Origin: VGJV01 sp964646415
GTDB lineage: Bacteria; Patescibacteriota; Minisyncoccia; UBA6257; 2-01-FULL-56-20
Reading direction: 5' to 3'
DNA length: 46,814 nucleotides
Assembly: GCA_964646415.1 (NCBI GenBank)
Contig: CAZYEL010000007.1
Coordinates: 1-46,814, forward strand
In this document: one piece after another, positions 8,066 to 16,523 of the stretch
Layout: each line of letters begins with the position of its first letter
How positions within the stretch are numbered: position 1 is the stretch's first letter
Position numbers and translations under genes: made by a program
Notes under the pieces: model-generated
The model's input: only the letters and a program-made list of their open reading frames with translations
What the model was told of the DNA's origin: nothing
Database searches by the model: none

Positions 8066-8400
8066 TGGCGGAGTACGACGACTTCCAAAAACTCGACATC
8101 CGGGTGGGAAAAATCATTAAGGTCGAAGATTTTCCCGAAGCAAAGAAACCCGCATATAAGTTGACTATCGACTTCGGCACCGAAGTCGGGGTGAAAGTTT
8201 CAAGCGCCCAGCTCGTTACCCATTACACCAAAGAACAGTTACATGGGAAGCTTGTCCTGGGCGTTGTGAACTTTCCTCCCCGGAAAATCGGCCCCTTCTT
8301 TTCCGAGGTGCTCACTCTTGGAGTACCCGACACAAATGGGAGTTGCGTGCTCCTCGTCCCCGATAAACCTGATGCGGTTATCGGAGGCAGGCTCTATTAA
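8065..8400 (+). CDS. csaA: CsaA-like tRNA-binding domain protein
   Basis: 111 residues closely following the Bacillus CsaA pattern: DDFQKLDIRVGKI, FPEAKKPAYKLTIDFG, VSSAQLVTHY and VVNFPPRKIGPFFSEVLTLG. It is a single OB-fold EMAP/Trbp111-like domain that binds tRNA as a homodimer; CsaA is also described as an export-related chaperone. Full family length. Starts within the stop of the preceding unknown gene. Confidence 0.9.
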   Translation: MAEYDDFQKLDIRVGKIIKVEDFPEAKKPAYKLTIDFGTEVGVKVSSAQLVTHYTKEQLHGKLVLGVVNFPPRKIGPFFSEVLTLGVPDTNGSCVLLVPDKPDAVIGGRLY

Positions 8401-8458
8401 GACCCTGAAGCAAGAAGAATGTAGTAAGTAGTAATCATCAATTAATTCATTGTTATCT

Positions 8459-10417
8459 ATGTTACAGAACCAGAAACCAGCAGAAAAAAAATCCTCCGAC
8501 TCTTCGTCCGCGCACGGGGCGGGCGGAAGCGACCGGCGGGCGGCCCCCCGCCGTCCTCTTCCCGCCGCACGGCACGGGCAAGAGAGCAGGCACGCGGCAC
8601 CACCGCGAAAACCCCGATTCGGGGACGGCAGCGGGCGGCGGCCGGGCCGAGGAGGCGGGCACAGGAGCGGAGAAGTGTGCGCGCCCATCACCTCGCACGA
8701 GGCTTCATACCACCCGGCGGCATCGGCTTCCCACGGGTCCCCGGAAGAGGCGGGCAACATGCTTCGCTTCGTGGCGCTCGGCGGATTGGACACAATCGGC
8801 CGGAACATGATGTTTTTCGAATATAAAAACGAAATCGTCGTGATTGATGCGGGGCTCCAATTCCCCGAGGAGAACACTCCCGGCGTGGATTACATTATCC
8901 CCAACACCGAGTACCTCGAAGCGCGGAAAGCGAACGTCCGCGCCATCATTATCACGCATGCCCACTACGACCACATCGGCGCCCTGCCCCACGTCATGGA
9001 CAAGCTGGGCAATCCCCCGATTTACACCTCCGCCTTGAGCCGCGCGATTATTGAAAAACGCCAAGACGATTTCCCGAATCGCCAGAAACTCGTCTTTATC
9101 AACGTAAAGCCGCGCGACGTGATGCAGCTCTCGAATCACTTCAAAGCGGAATTTTTCTCCGTGGAGCACACGATTCCGGAGTCCGTGGGGGTGGTACTCT
9201 CAACGCCCGCAGGGAAGGTGGTTTCGCTTGGCGACTTTAAAATCGAATACGACGCGAAGGGCGAGGCATACAATCTCGACGAGCTCGCCCGCGTGGGCAA
9301 GATGGGCATCACCGCGTTTATGACGGACAGCACCAATGCCGACATACTTGAGCGCGCGCCCTCCGAACGAATCGTGGAAAAAAGCCTCGAAGAACTTTTT
9401 AAGAAAGCAGAGGGACGCATCATCGTCGCCATGTTCGCCTCCGTCCTCACCCGCATCGGCGAAGTCATCAAAATCGCGGAGCGGCTCGGGCGGCGCGTGG
9501 CGCTCTCGGGTTATTCCATGAAATCGAACGTGCAAATCGCGCAGAATCTCGGCTTCATAAAACCCGGCGAAGGCACCCTCATCTCGCTCGAAGAAATCCA
9601 TAAATACCGCGACGAAAAACTTTTGATTCTCTCCACCGGCGCACAAGGCGAATCAAACGCCTCGCTCATGAAAATCATCAACCGAGAACACCGCCAAATC
9701 TCCATTAAGCCGGGCGACACCGTCATTCTCTCCTCTTCGGTGATTCCCGGAAACGAGCGCAGCGTGCAGGCGATCAAAGACGACCTTGCGCGGCAAGGCG
9801 CCATCATCTATCACTCCGACATCGTGGACATCCACTCGTCGGGGCACGCGACGAAGGGCGACCTCCAGCTTGCGATGAAGCTCCTCAACCCCAAGTTCCT
9901 CGTTCCCGTGCACGGCTACTACTACAAACGCTTCGTGAACGCGCAAAATGCGGTCGAGGTCGGCATCCCGCGCCAGAACGTGTTCCTCATGGACAACGGG
10001 CAAGTGGCGGCGATGAACGAGTCGACGTTCCGCATCCTTAAAGAAACCGTGCCCGCGTCCTACGTGATGGTGGACGGGTTGGGCGTAGGCGACGTCGAGG
10101 AAGTCGTGCTCCGCGACCGGCGGACGCTCGCCGCGGAAGGCATGGTGGTCGTGATTCTCACGATTGACCGCGATAAGGGCGGAAAACTTCTGAAAAGCCC
10201 CGACATTATTTCACGCGGCTTTATCTTCTTGAAGGAACATCATGAACTGCTCGAGGAAATGCGCAAACGCATCCGCGCCTTGACCTCGCGCCTTCCCGCA
10301 AGCCAGCCGCTTGAACCGGATTACCTAAAAACACTCGTCCGCGACCAGCTCGGGCAGTTCTTATACAATAAGACCCGCAGACGGCCAATGATTTTGCCGG
10401 TCGTGATTGAAATCTAG
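8459..10417 (+). CDS. rnj: Ribonuclease J
   Basis: A 652-residue metallo-beta-lactamase/beta-CASP nuclease for 5'-3' exonucleolytic and endonucleolytic RNA decay and rRNA maturation. The catalytic motif HAHYDHIGA sits near residue 165; ALGGLDTIGRNM, FSVEHTIPESVGV, SGHATKGDLQ and VPVHGYYYKR are further family motifs. About 100 residues before the catalytic core are an Arg/Gly/Pro/His-rich extension encoded by very GC-rich DNA (8500-8690), probably a disordered RNA-binding tail. I prefer the ATG at 8459; an upstream in-frame TTG (8450) is possible. The stop codon opens the heptamer tract that runs to the trpS start. Confidence 0.95.
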   Translation: MLQNQKPAEKKSSDSSSAHGAGGSDRRAAPRRPLPAARHGQESRHAAPPRKPRFGDGSGRRPGRGGGHRSGEVCAPITSHEASYHPAASASHGSPEEAGNMLRFVALGGLDTIGRNMMFFEYKNEIVVIDAGLQFPEENTPGVDYIIPNTEYLEARKANVRAIIITHAHYDHIGALPHVMDKLGNPPIYTSALSRAIIEKRQDDFPNRQKLVFINVKPRDVMQLSNHFKAEFFSVEHTIPESVGVVLSTPAGKVVSLGDFKIEYDAKGEAYNLDELARVGKMGITAFMTDSTNADILERAPSERIVEKSLEELFKKAEGRIIVAMFASVLTRIGEVIKIAERLGRRVALSGYSMKSNVQIAQNLGFIKPGEGTLISLEEIHKYRDEKLLILSTGAQGESNASLMKIINREHRQISIKPGDTVILSSSVIPGNERSVQAIKDDLARQGAIIYHSDIVDIHSSGHATKGDLQLAMKLLNPKFLVPVHGYYYKRFVNAQNAVEVGIPRQNVFLMDNGQVAAMNESTFRILKETVPASYVMVDGLGVGDVEEVVLRDRRTLAAEGMVVVILTIDRDKGGKLLKSPDIISRGFIFLKEHHELLEEMRKRIRALTSRLPASQPLEPDYLKTLVRDQLGQFLYNKTRRRPMILPVVIEI

Positions 10418-10491
10418 CCACTAGCCAATGGCCATTAGAACTTAGGCGAATTTGATTTATACTAATTCCTAATGGCTAAGTCTTAATGGCT
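10415..10491. repeat. Heptamer tract spanning rnj stop to trpS start
   Basis: Eleven consecutive 7-nt units in one phase, from the TAG of rnj to the trpS initiation region, with units such as TAGCCAC, TAGAACT, AATTCCT and AATGGCT. The left and right halves are roughly inverted copies of each other. Nothing else is in this intergenic region. Confidence 0.8.
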
Positions 10492-11481
10492 ATGACAAAA
10501 CCAGTCCTCTTCTCCGGCATGCAACCCACGGGCCGCCTCCACCTCGGGAATTATTTGGGCGCCCTAAAGAACTGGGTTGAGCTCCAAGCTTCCGGCAGAT
10601 ACCAGTGCTACTTCTTTATTGTGGACCTCCATGCGCTTACTCAACCGCAGGAACCGAAAGAACTACAAACAAATATTATGAATCTCGCCGCGGATTACTT
10701 TGCCGCGGGTATTGACCCAAAAAAGTCAGTTGTCGGGCTTCAATCGGCGGTCCCCGCGCACAGCGAACTCACGTGGATTTTGAGTACGATTACGCCGATG
10801 GGAGAACTTGAACGCATGACGCAGTTTAAAGATAAATCCTCCCGCCAGAAGGAGAACATCAATGCGGGTCTCTTCACCTACCCCATCCTCATGGCCGCGG
10901 ACATCATTCTCTACGACGCCGCATTCGTCCCCGTAGGCGACGACCAGCTTCAGCACCTTGAGCTCACGCGGACGCTCGTGCGGAAATTCAACGCGAAGTA
11001 CGGCGAAACCTTTGTGGAACCGAAGCCGCTCCTTACCGAGACGCCGCGCGTGATGAGCTTGAGCGACCCCATGCGGAAGATGTCAAAGTCGGAGCCCGCC
11101 GGATGCCTCTTCCTCGACGACTCCCCCGCCGATATCGAAGCCAAGGTAAAACGCGCAGTAACCGACTCCGGCTCCGAAGTGAAATTTGACGAAGAAAAGA
11201 AGCCTGCAATCGCGAACCTTCTTCGCATCTACTCCTCGCTCTCGGGCGAATCCGTCCAAGTCCTTGAAAAACGCTTTGAAAAATCTGCGTATTCGGAGTT
11301 CAAATCCGACCTCGCAAAGCTCGTCATCGAACACTTCGCCGAGTTCCGCGCGAAAAAAGCAGAGCTTAAGAAGAAACCGGACGCGCTCAAAAAAACCCTT
11401 TCAGCAGGCTCAGGGCAAGCCGCGAAAATCGCAGAGAAGAAAATCACAGAGGTGAAAGAAAGAATCGGAATCGCACTTTAA
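10486..11481 (+). CDS. trpS: Tryptophanyl-tRNA synthetase
   Basis: Class I aminoacyl-tRNA synthetase, 331 residues, usual length. HIGH-like motif is TGRLHLGNYLGA (residues 17-28) and the KMSKS loop is RKMSKSEP (about 198-205); GDDQLQHLELTR is the Trp-specific segment. Start could be the ATG at 10486 or at 10492 (MTKPVLFSG); the first lies inside the heptamer repeat. Near the C-terminus residues SAGSGQAA are encoded by a 13-mer, GGCTCAGGGCAAG (11407-11419), that is also found in argS in the same reading frame, probably a small inserted repeat. Confidence 0.96.
   Translation: MAMTKPVLFSGMQPTGRLHLGNYLGALKNWVELQASGRYQCYFFIVDLHALTQPQEPKELQTNIMNLAADYFAAGIDPKKSVVGLQSAVPAHSELTWILSTITPMGELERMTQFKDKSSRQKENINAGLFTYPILMAADIILYDAAFVPVGDDQLQHLELTRTLVRKFNAKYGETFVEPKPLLTETPRVMSLSDPMRKMSKSEPAGCLFLDDSPADIEAKVKRAVTDSGSEVKFDEEKKPAIANLLRIYSSLSGESVQVLEKRFEKSAYSEFKSDLAKLVIEHFAEFRAKKAELKKKPDALKKTLSAGSGQAAKIAEKKITEVKERIGIAL
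11398..11421. repeat. GGCTCAGGGCAAG repeat inside trpS
   Basis: The 13-mer at 11407-11419 is identical, on the coding strand, to 16834-16822 in argS; both encode Gly-Ser-Gly-Gln. A diverged relative is in the palindrome at 21153-21200. Confidence 0.6.
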
Positions 11482-11482
11482 A

Positions 11483-11516
11483 AACACCCCCGCATATTGC
11501 GGGGGTGTTTTCTTTT
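11483..11516 (+). terminator. Rho-independent terminator after trpS
   Basis: A 12-bp stem (AACACCCCCGCA with its complement) around a 3-nt loop, followed by a T-rich tail, starting 2 nt after the trpS stop. Confidence 0.92.
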
Positions 11517-11523
11517 CTCCCAA

Positions 11524-12513
11524 CTAGTTAGGAAGCGGAGGAGGAGTCGCCTGCGACCCGCCGCCAAGCAGGTTCGTTACGAAATCAAGATACTGATTCT
11601 TCACGTTCAGCGTGCACGCGGAACCTGCGTTGTACGCGACCAATCCCGAACCCACCATTGAGGCGCTTACATCCCCCAGACGCACCCAATTTTTCGTGGA
11701 GTTGTTGAAGAGGTACGCCTTGGTGATATTGCAATTCCCACTGTTCAGGTTGATTCTTCCGCCGTCATCCAAGAGTACTTTGCTGTACGACAGGAAATTC
11801 CACCCGCTCTCAAGAGGCACCCGCCCCGAGAAAAGTTCCCGTATAAAGGAGATCATACCGGGGTATCGCTCAAGCTCTCTCGAAGCGGAAACGCTCCACT
11901 CCTCAAGAGAAGCTTTGAGTTGCGCATAGCCGGAGTCGCTGATATTACCCGAAAGAAGGTTAAGGCCCAGTATCGCCATTATTTCATCGTCATCATCATT
12001 GGTTCTCGGATAGTGCACCACACTAAAATCGCTCCCCGGGTTATAAATCCAGACGGAGGAAAAAGATTCCCTCGCCAATTTCCCCGCATACTCTTTTATT
12101 TTCTGGAGATTATTGCCGGTGATGGAGTTCTCCGCATCGCTAAAGTAGCTCTCAACCGTCGAGTACTGCCCGCCGGTAATATTCTTAATTCTGCTATTGA
12201 AGTAACTCTCAACAGAGTTGCCGAACGAACCATTATTACGGTTCTCTATGTCCTGCTTGCGTATCCTCCCGTGCACGTACTCGCGCCCGTCGTATCCATA
12301 CACGTCGATGTATGCAGGGAAGTTGCTTATCTTGGTATTGGAAGAATCAATCTCCATGAACCCGCACACAAACTCTCCAATGCTCTTCAGGTTCCACCCC
12401 GATTTGACGTTCAAGGCACAGTTCGGAATTTCGGCCGCGCGCGCAGTTGAGAGGTGCACAAACGCAACCACTGCAACAAGCATCCCTCCCGCAAGCATAA
12501 AAATTTTTTTCAT
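11524..12513 (-). CDS. Secreted protein of unknown function
   Basis: 329 residues from the ATG at 12513 (MKKIFMLAGGM), preceded by an AT-rich stretch; upstream in-frame codons overlap another gene and are unlikely to be used. Signal peptide at residues 1-28 ending around ARAAE. Two related segments, NVKSGWNLKSIGEFV near the mature N-terminus and LESGWNFLSYSKVL near residue 235, each followed by an acidic or Asn-rich stretch, hint at a duplicated beta domain; a helical, Ser/Asn-rich region lies between. Cys are few and could pair. It ends in a Gly/Pro-rich tail. Not recognised beyond that; the short membrane protein upstream is transcribed in the same direction. Confidence 0.75.
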   Translation of the reverse strand: MKKIFMLAGGMLVAVVAFVHLSTARAAEIPNCALNVKSGWNLKSIGEFVCGFMEIDSSNTKISNFPAYIDVYGYDGREYVHGRIRKQDIENRNNGSFGNSVESYFNSRIKNITGGQYSTVESYFSDAENSITGNNLQKIKEYAGKLARESFSSVWIYNPGSDFSVVHYPRTNDDDDEIMAILGLNLLSGNISDSGYAQLKASLEEWSVSASRELERYPGMISFIRELFSGRVPLESGWNFLSYSKVLLDDGGRINLNSGNCNITKAYLFNNSTKNWVRLGDVSASMVGSGLVAYNAGSACTLNVKNQYLDFVTNLLGGGSQATPPPLPN

Positions 12514-12538
12514 TTCTTTATTTAAGATAATCACCGCA

Positions 12539-12718
12539 TTAATTTGGTAATGCAGGAGGCTTCGGAACAGAACTATCACCCTCCGCTGCGCCGCTTTGCA
12601 CGTTAATCGCATCACCACCACTTTGTACACCGGGAAGTTTCCCGGCTGAATAGAGATAAAACCCAACCGCTGCCACAATCACGACAATCGCCGCCACAAC
12701 CCATACATTTTTATTCAT
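12539..12718 (-). CDS. Short single-pass membrane protein
   Basis: 59 residues starting MNKNVWVVAAIVVIVAAVGF, one membrane helix (residues 5-23) then a hydrophilic Gly/Ser/Pro tail ending PPALPN. The same ending (PPLPN) closes the secreted protein just downstream, 25 bp away on the same strand, so the two tails are related or repeated. SD-like GGGG precedes the ATG by 1-4 nt only, so the start is less certain. Function unknown. Confidence 0.6.
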   Translation of the reverse strand: MNKNVWVVAAIVVIVAAVGFYLYSAGKLPGVQSGGDAINVQSGAAEGDSSVPKPPALPN

Positions 12719-12751
12719 TCCCCTATCATATCACAACGGAAAAAGCAATCA

Positions 12752-12928
12752 ATGCCCCTTGTAAGCGGTAACTATTTGGCGACCGTGTGTATCGAATCAA
12801 CAAGCGGAACATCGGTTACATGTGACAACTCTGACAGCGTTTTTACTATTGCCGCGCCAGATTCGGGTGGGAGAGGCGGAGGGAGTAGTGGTGGAGGAAG
12901 TGACGGTTCGCCTCGCCCGTGGCAATAG
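12752..12928 (+). pseudogene. Fragment of a secreted beta-domain protein
   Basis: A 58-codon plus-strand frame with VSGNYLATVCIESTSGTSVTCDNSDSVFTI, resembling the last strands of an Ig-like domain with a Cys pair (residues 13 and 24), then a Gly/Ser-rich tail. It has no SD or upstream domain and sits between minus-strand genes, so it reads as the remnant C-terminus of a larger surface protein. Confidence 0.35.
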
Positions 12929-12941
12929 AGGCCAACAGAGG

Positions 12942-15900
12942 CTAGATTTTCTCCAGCGCGAGAGCAATCTCCTTGCCTTCCAAAGTATTGGGCGAGGAAC
13001 TTTCCTTCTCCCCGCGCTCAATACCCTTGAGGTATGTCTTCTTCCGGTCTACTTTCTGCACCGCCGCCTCCAGTTCCGCATCGGCAGTTTCATAGAAAAG
13101 TGCCGCCTGCTCCCCCACTTTGAACCCCTGTGTTTTCCGCAGTTTTTGGATGATACGTTCAAGACCACGCACAAAGCCTTCATGTTTAAGCTCATCGGTC
13201 ATTGTTACATCAAGCGCAACTTCTTCCGTAAGACCTGAATCAGTCACCACCTTCTTTACATTCACCTCTTCGGCGAGAATTCGAAGCAAGTCAGCTTTAA
13301 GCTTTAAGCTTTTAGCTTTAAGCGCGGCGAGGGGTTGTCGCACGGGAATGTTTTGTGCTTTACGAAGTCCGAGCGCCCTGCTTGCAAAGTCGCGCACGAG
13401 CACCATATCGCGGAGCAATTCGGCTTCATTTTGACTTATTTTTTCTTTCTTGGGCCAGTCAGCAAGGTGTACCGATTCAGCGGGGTACTCAAGGTTCGAC
13501 CTTTGGGAATTCTTTAAGGTCGAACCTTTTGGCTCCATAAACTCGCAGAGGGATTGGTACGTGTGCTCCGCAAGATACGGCATCACCGGCGCAATAACTT
13601 TGCTTGTCGTTTCGAGCGATTCATAAAGCGTCGCAAAAAACGCATCGTCTTTGCGTCCCCTGCTCCGGCGCACATACCACGTCGAAAGGTCCGAGATGTA
13701 CTCCTCAATAAGCCGCGTTGCCCGCACGGTGTCGTACGCGTCCATGTAGTCCGTCACGCCGTTCACCAACTCCTTCGTGCGGGCACTAATCCAAGCATCC
13801 AACGTTAGGAAGTCCGACTTCCTTAGGAAGTCGGACTTCCTAAAATTGGACTCTCGAGCGTAGGTGACAAAATAATTTCGAACATTCGAGAGAATGAGCA
13901 CTACTCTCCGGTGAAGCGCCTCAAGGTCGCGCACGCTGAAGTTCAAATCTTCGGCCTGCATCACGGGCGAGTGCATGAGGTGAAACCGCAGTGAGTCCGC
14001 GCCGTATTTCGCAATCACCTCCCCGGGGTCAGGATAATTGCGCTTGGATTTACTCATCTTCGAACCATCCTCGGCGAGAATCGTACCGGTCGTGACCACG
14101 TTCTCGAATGGCGCCTTGCCGAAAAGAATGAGCGAGATAACATGCATCACATAAAACCACGCCCGCGTCTGGGGAATGTACTCCGCAACGAACTGCGCAG
14201 GCAACCACGACTCGAACGCTGCTTTCTGCTCAAAAGGATAGTGGTACTCCGCAAAGGGCATCGAGCCCGCCTCCATCCATGAGTCAAAAATTTCTTTGAC
14301 GCGCCGTGCCGTGCCGCCGCATTCTTTGCATTGGAGCGTGATCTCGTCTATCGCGGGACGGTGAAGATCAGCGATGCTTACGTCCATCGGGAAAACTTCA
14401 GCCGGAGAAGTATATCCCCGCTCAGCACCGAAATAATATCCAAGGATCAAGAGCGGATCCCCGTGGCTTACGACGAGGATCCTCTTGTTTGCGTATTTTT
14501 TATCTATATCGCGCACGGCTTCCACTATTCTTTTTTGGAGATCCCCCCATGTCTCACCCCCTTCGGGAGCGCGCGACCATCTATCGCATGGCGGGAATGC
14601 CGCCACGAATTCCGAGGATGGGCGTCCGTTATAAATCCCCATGTTGTACTCGCGAAGGCGCGCATCGAATTCAATCGGAACCTTCAAAATCTTCCCAACC
14701 ATTTCCGCCGTATGCTTCGCGCGCAGGACATCGGACGACACTATAAGGTCCACGCCACCCATCTTGCGCAAGTTGCGCCCAAGCTCCCTCGCCTGCTCCA
14801 TCCCTTTTTCCGTAAGATCGCACTCTTTTTTTTCCGGATAAAAACTCACTATGTCCAGCGTATTATTTAGCCCCTCTCCATGCCGCGCAAAATAAAATTT
14901 GTTCGTGCCCAACCCCAACTCGCGCATGCTTCCCGCTACTATCACATTTCCGCACCCTCCTTGTCCCTTGTCCCTTGTCCCTTGTCCCTTCCCTTGACAC
15001 TTCCACACAGGAATGGGATTCCCCCAGTAACGGTTGCGCGAGATATTCCAATCCGGCGCCTGCTCGACGCTATTTGCATACCGCCCCAATTTCAAGTGCG
15101 CGGGGAACCAGCTGATTTCCTTTTCGTTCGACTTCAAAAGTTTTGGTTTGATTTTCTGCACATTCACAAACCATGCGGGAATCGCGTTATAGAAGAGCGC
15201 GGTGCTGCACCGCCAGCAGTGAGGATACGAATGAGTGTGCGGCGCCTTTGCGAAAAGCAATCCGCGCGATTCAAGGTCTTGGATAACTACTTTGTCCACT
15301 TTTTTGAAATATTGCCCGCGCACAAGCTCCGGCGCTTTGTCGTTAAAGATTCCCCTCTCGTCCAGGAGCGGCACGACGGGCAACCCCTCTTTCACGCCAA
15401 GGTTGTAGTCGTCTTCGCCATACACCACCGCCGTGTGCACAATGCCCGTGCCTTCGTCGGTATTCACGAAATCCGCGGCGTAGACTTTGAAAGTCTTATC
15501 GTTCTGCACCGCAGGAACATTGAAAAGCGGCTCATACTCGAGACCGATTAGATCTTGCGCGTTGATTCTACTAATCGTAAGCGTCGGATCGGGACTATCC
15601 CCATCAAGCACTTGTCCAACTTCAACAACCCCAGAATTTCGGAGTGTATCTGCCATTCTACTAAGCGCGAGAATGTAGCTTTCGCCTTTGTGCGCCCCCC
15701 GCTCAACCGTCACTTTCACATATTGAATGTCCTTCCCCACCGCAAGCGCCACATTCCCCGGCAACGTCCACGGCGTCGTCGTCCATGCCAACAAATAGGC
15801 GCTCTCGCCTATTTGAGCTTTTAGCTTAGAGCTTATAGCTTTTAGCTTGAATTTAACCGTTACCGCCTCCTCCGTTACGTCCTTGTAAGAATTGTCCATC

Positions 15901-16523
15901 GCCACCTCGAAGTTCGACACCGGCGTTTCGCACCGCGGGCAGTAGAGAAGCACTTTCCTCCCCTCGTAGACCAACCCCTTCTTATACATTTCCTTAAACG
16001 CCCACCACACCGACTCCATATAATCCCGATCCATCGTCTTGTAAGAATTGTCGAAATCCACCCATCTCGCGATTCGGCGTATCATTTTCCTCCATTCGGC
16101 TACATATTTAAGTACGGTTTTGCGGCACGTTTCATTGAACTTGCCAATGCCAATTTCCTCAATTTGCTTTTTGCCGGATATGCCAAGCTCGCGCTCCACA
16201 ATTTCCTCGATCGGAAGCCCGTGGCAATCCCAGCCCCATCGGCGGCGGACAAAACGCCCGCGCATTGTCTGATACCGCCCCACCACATCCTTGATAATGG
16301 AGCTCAACAAACTCCCATAATGCGGCGTCCCCGTCGCAAAAGGCGGCCCGTCATAGAACGTGAAGGGCTTCCCATTCTTCGTTCTCTCCAAGCTTTTCGC
16401 GAAAATATCTTTCGCATCCCAAAACGCGAGGATGCTCTCCTCACTCGCCGGCAATTTAAATTCTCCTTTGGAGAATTCTTGTCCCATGTCACTTGTCGCT
16501 TGTCCCATGTCGCTTGTGATCAC
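12942..16523 (-). CDS. ileS: Isoleucyl-tRNA synthetase with inserted histidine-phosphatase domain
   Basis: Charges tRNA-Ile. About 1193 residues, some 150 more than usual. HIGH equivalent is PHYGSLLSSI (about residue 66), GWDCHGLPIE follows, and KMSKS is SKMSKSKRN (about 824). DLHRPAIDEITL and SWMEAGSMPFAEYHYPFE are of the archaeal/eukaryotic-like IleRS group. Between MRELGLG and DLHRP, residues about 542-715 form a complete histidine phosphatase (phosphoglycerate-mutase-like) domain: FARHGEG, SSDVLRAKHTAEMV and VVSHGDPL. At least five low-complexity repeats are translated in frame (13293-13320, 13491-13528, 13805-13843, 14961-14988, 15816-15850). The open frame starts at GTG 16523 overlapping the argS stop, but that N-terminus is repeat-encoded; ATG 16490 is a likely alternative. 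Confidence 0.93.
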   Translation of the reverse strand: MITSDMGQATSDMGQEFSKGEFKLPASEESILAFWDAKDIFAKSLERTKNGKPFTFYDGPPFATGTPHYGSLLSSIIKDVVGRYQTMRGRFVRRRWGWDCHGLPIEEIVERELGISGKKQIEEIGIGKFNETCRKTVLKYVAEWRKMIRRIARWVDFDNSYKTMDRDYMESVWWAFKEMYKKGLVYEGRKVLLYCPRCETPVSNFEVAMDNSYKDVTEEAVTVKFKLKAISSKLKAQIGESAYLLAWTTTPWTLPGNVALAVGKDIQYVKVTVERGAHKGESYILALSRMADTLRNSGVVEVGQVLDGDSPDPTLTISRINAQDLIGLEYEPLFNVPAVQNDKTFKVYAADFVNTDEGTGIVHTAVVYGEDDYNLGVKEGLPVVPLLDERGIFNDKAPELVRGQYFKKVDKVVIQDLESRGLLFAKAPHTHSYPHCWRCSTALFYNAIPAWFVNVQKIKPKLLKSNEKEISWFPAHLKLGRYANSVEQAPDWNISRNRYWGNPIPVWKCQGKGQGTRDKGQGGCGNVIVAGSMRELGLGTNKFYFARHGEGLNNTLDIVSFYPEKKECDLTEKGMEQARELGRNLRKMGGVDLIVSSDVLRAKHTAEMVGKILKVPIEFDARLREYNMGIYNGRPSSEFVAAFPPCDRWSRAPEGGETWGDLQKRIVEAVRDIDKKYANKRILVVSHGDPLLILGYYFGAERGYTSPAEVFPMDVSIADLHRPAIDEITLQCKECGGTARRVKEIFDSWMEAGSMPFAEYHYPFEQKAAFESWLPAQFVAEYIPQTRAWFYVMHVISLILFGKAPFENVVTTGTILAEDGSKMSKSKRNYPDPGEVIAKYGADSLRFHLMHSPVMQAEDLNFSVRDLEALHRRVVLILSNVRNYFVTYARESNFRKSDFLRKSDFLTLDAWISARTKELVNGVTDYMDAYDTVRATRLIEEYISDLSTWYVRRSRGRKDDAFFATLYESLETTSKVIAPVMPYLAEHTYQSLCEFMEPKGSTLKNSQRSNLEYPAESVHLADWPKKEKISQNEAELLRDMVLVRDFASRALGLRKAQNIPVRQPLAALKAKSLKLKADLLRILAEEVNVKKVVTDSGLTEEVALDVTMTDELKHEGFVRGLERIIQKLRKTQGFKVGEQAALFYETADAELEAAVQKVDRKKTYLKGIERGEKESSSPNTLEGKEIALALEKI
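13293..13320. repeat. AGCTTTA heptamer repeat inside ileS
   Basis: Four consecutive 7-nt units (AGCTTTA three times, AGCTTTT once) translated as a Lys/Leu/Ala-rich linker near the C-terminal anticodon-binding region. Confidence 0.75.
13491..13528. repeat. Inverted repeat inside ileS
   Basis: 13-bp perfect arms (AAGGTTCGACCTT at 13491-13503, complement at 13516-13528) with a 12-nt centre. Encodes an extra segment between FMEP and ESVHLADWP that typical IleRS lacks. Confidence 0.75.
13805..13843. repeat. Palindromic 18-bp tandem repeat inside ileS
   Basis: TTAGGAAGTCCGACTTCC at 13805-13822 and a near-identical copy (C to G at the centre) at 13823-13840; each is itself a palindrome. Translates as two RKSDFL units in a linker after the catalytic core. 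Confidence 0.8.
14961..14988. repeat. TTGTCCC heptamer repeat (x4) inside ileS
   Basis: Four exact TTGTCCC units. On the coding strand they give Gly/Gln/Lys/Asp residues inserted between the two halves of a zinc-ribbon-like segment (VWKCQ and GCGNV). Confidence 0.8.
15816..15850. repeat. AGCTTTT heptamer repeat inside ileS
   Basis: Five 7-nt units beginning AGCTT, varying in the last two bases. Translated as a Lys/Ser/Leu linker in the editing domain, just before SAYLLAWTTTPWTLPGN. Confidence 0.75.
16480..16521. repeat. TGTCCCA/TGTCGCT heptamer repeat at ileS start
   Basis: Six 7-nt units in phase cover the argS-ileS junction and the first codons of ileS as read from GTG 16523 (hence the repeated SDMGQ in that reading). 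Confidence 0.75.

Noticed and set aside
14880..15551. 223-codon plus-strand frame opposite ileS
   Set aside because: Antisense of IleRS including its heptamer repeat; no motif.
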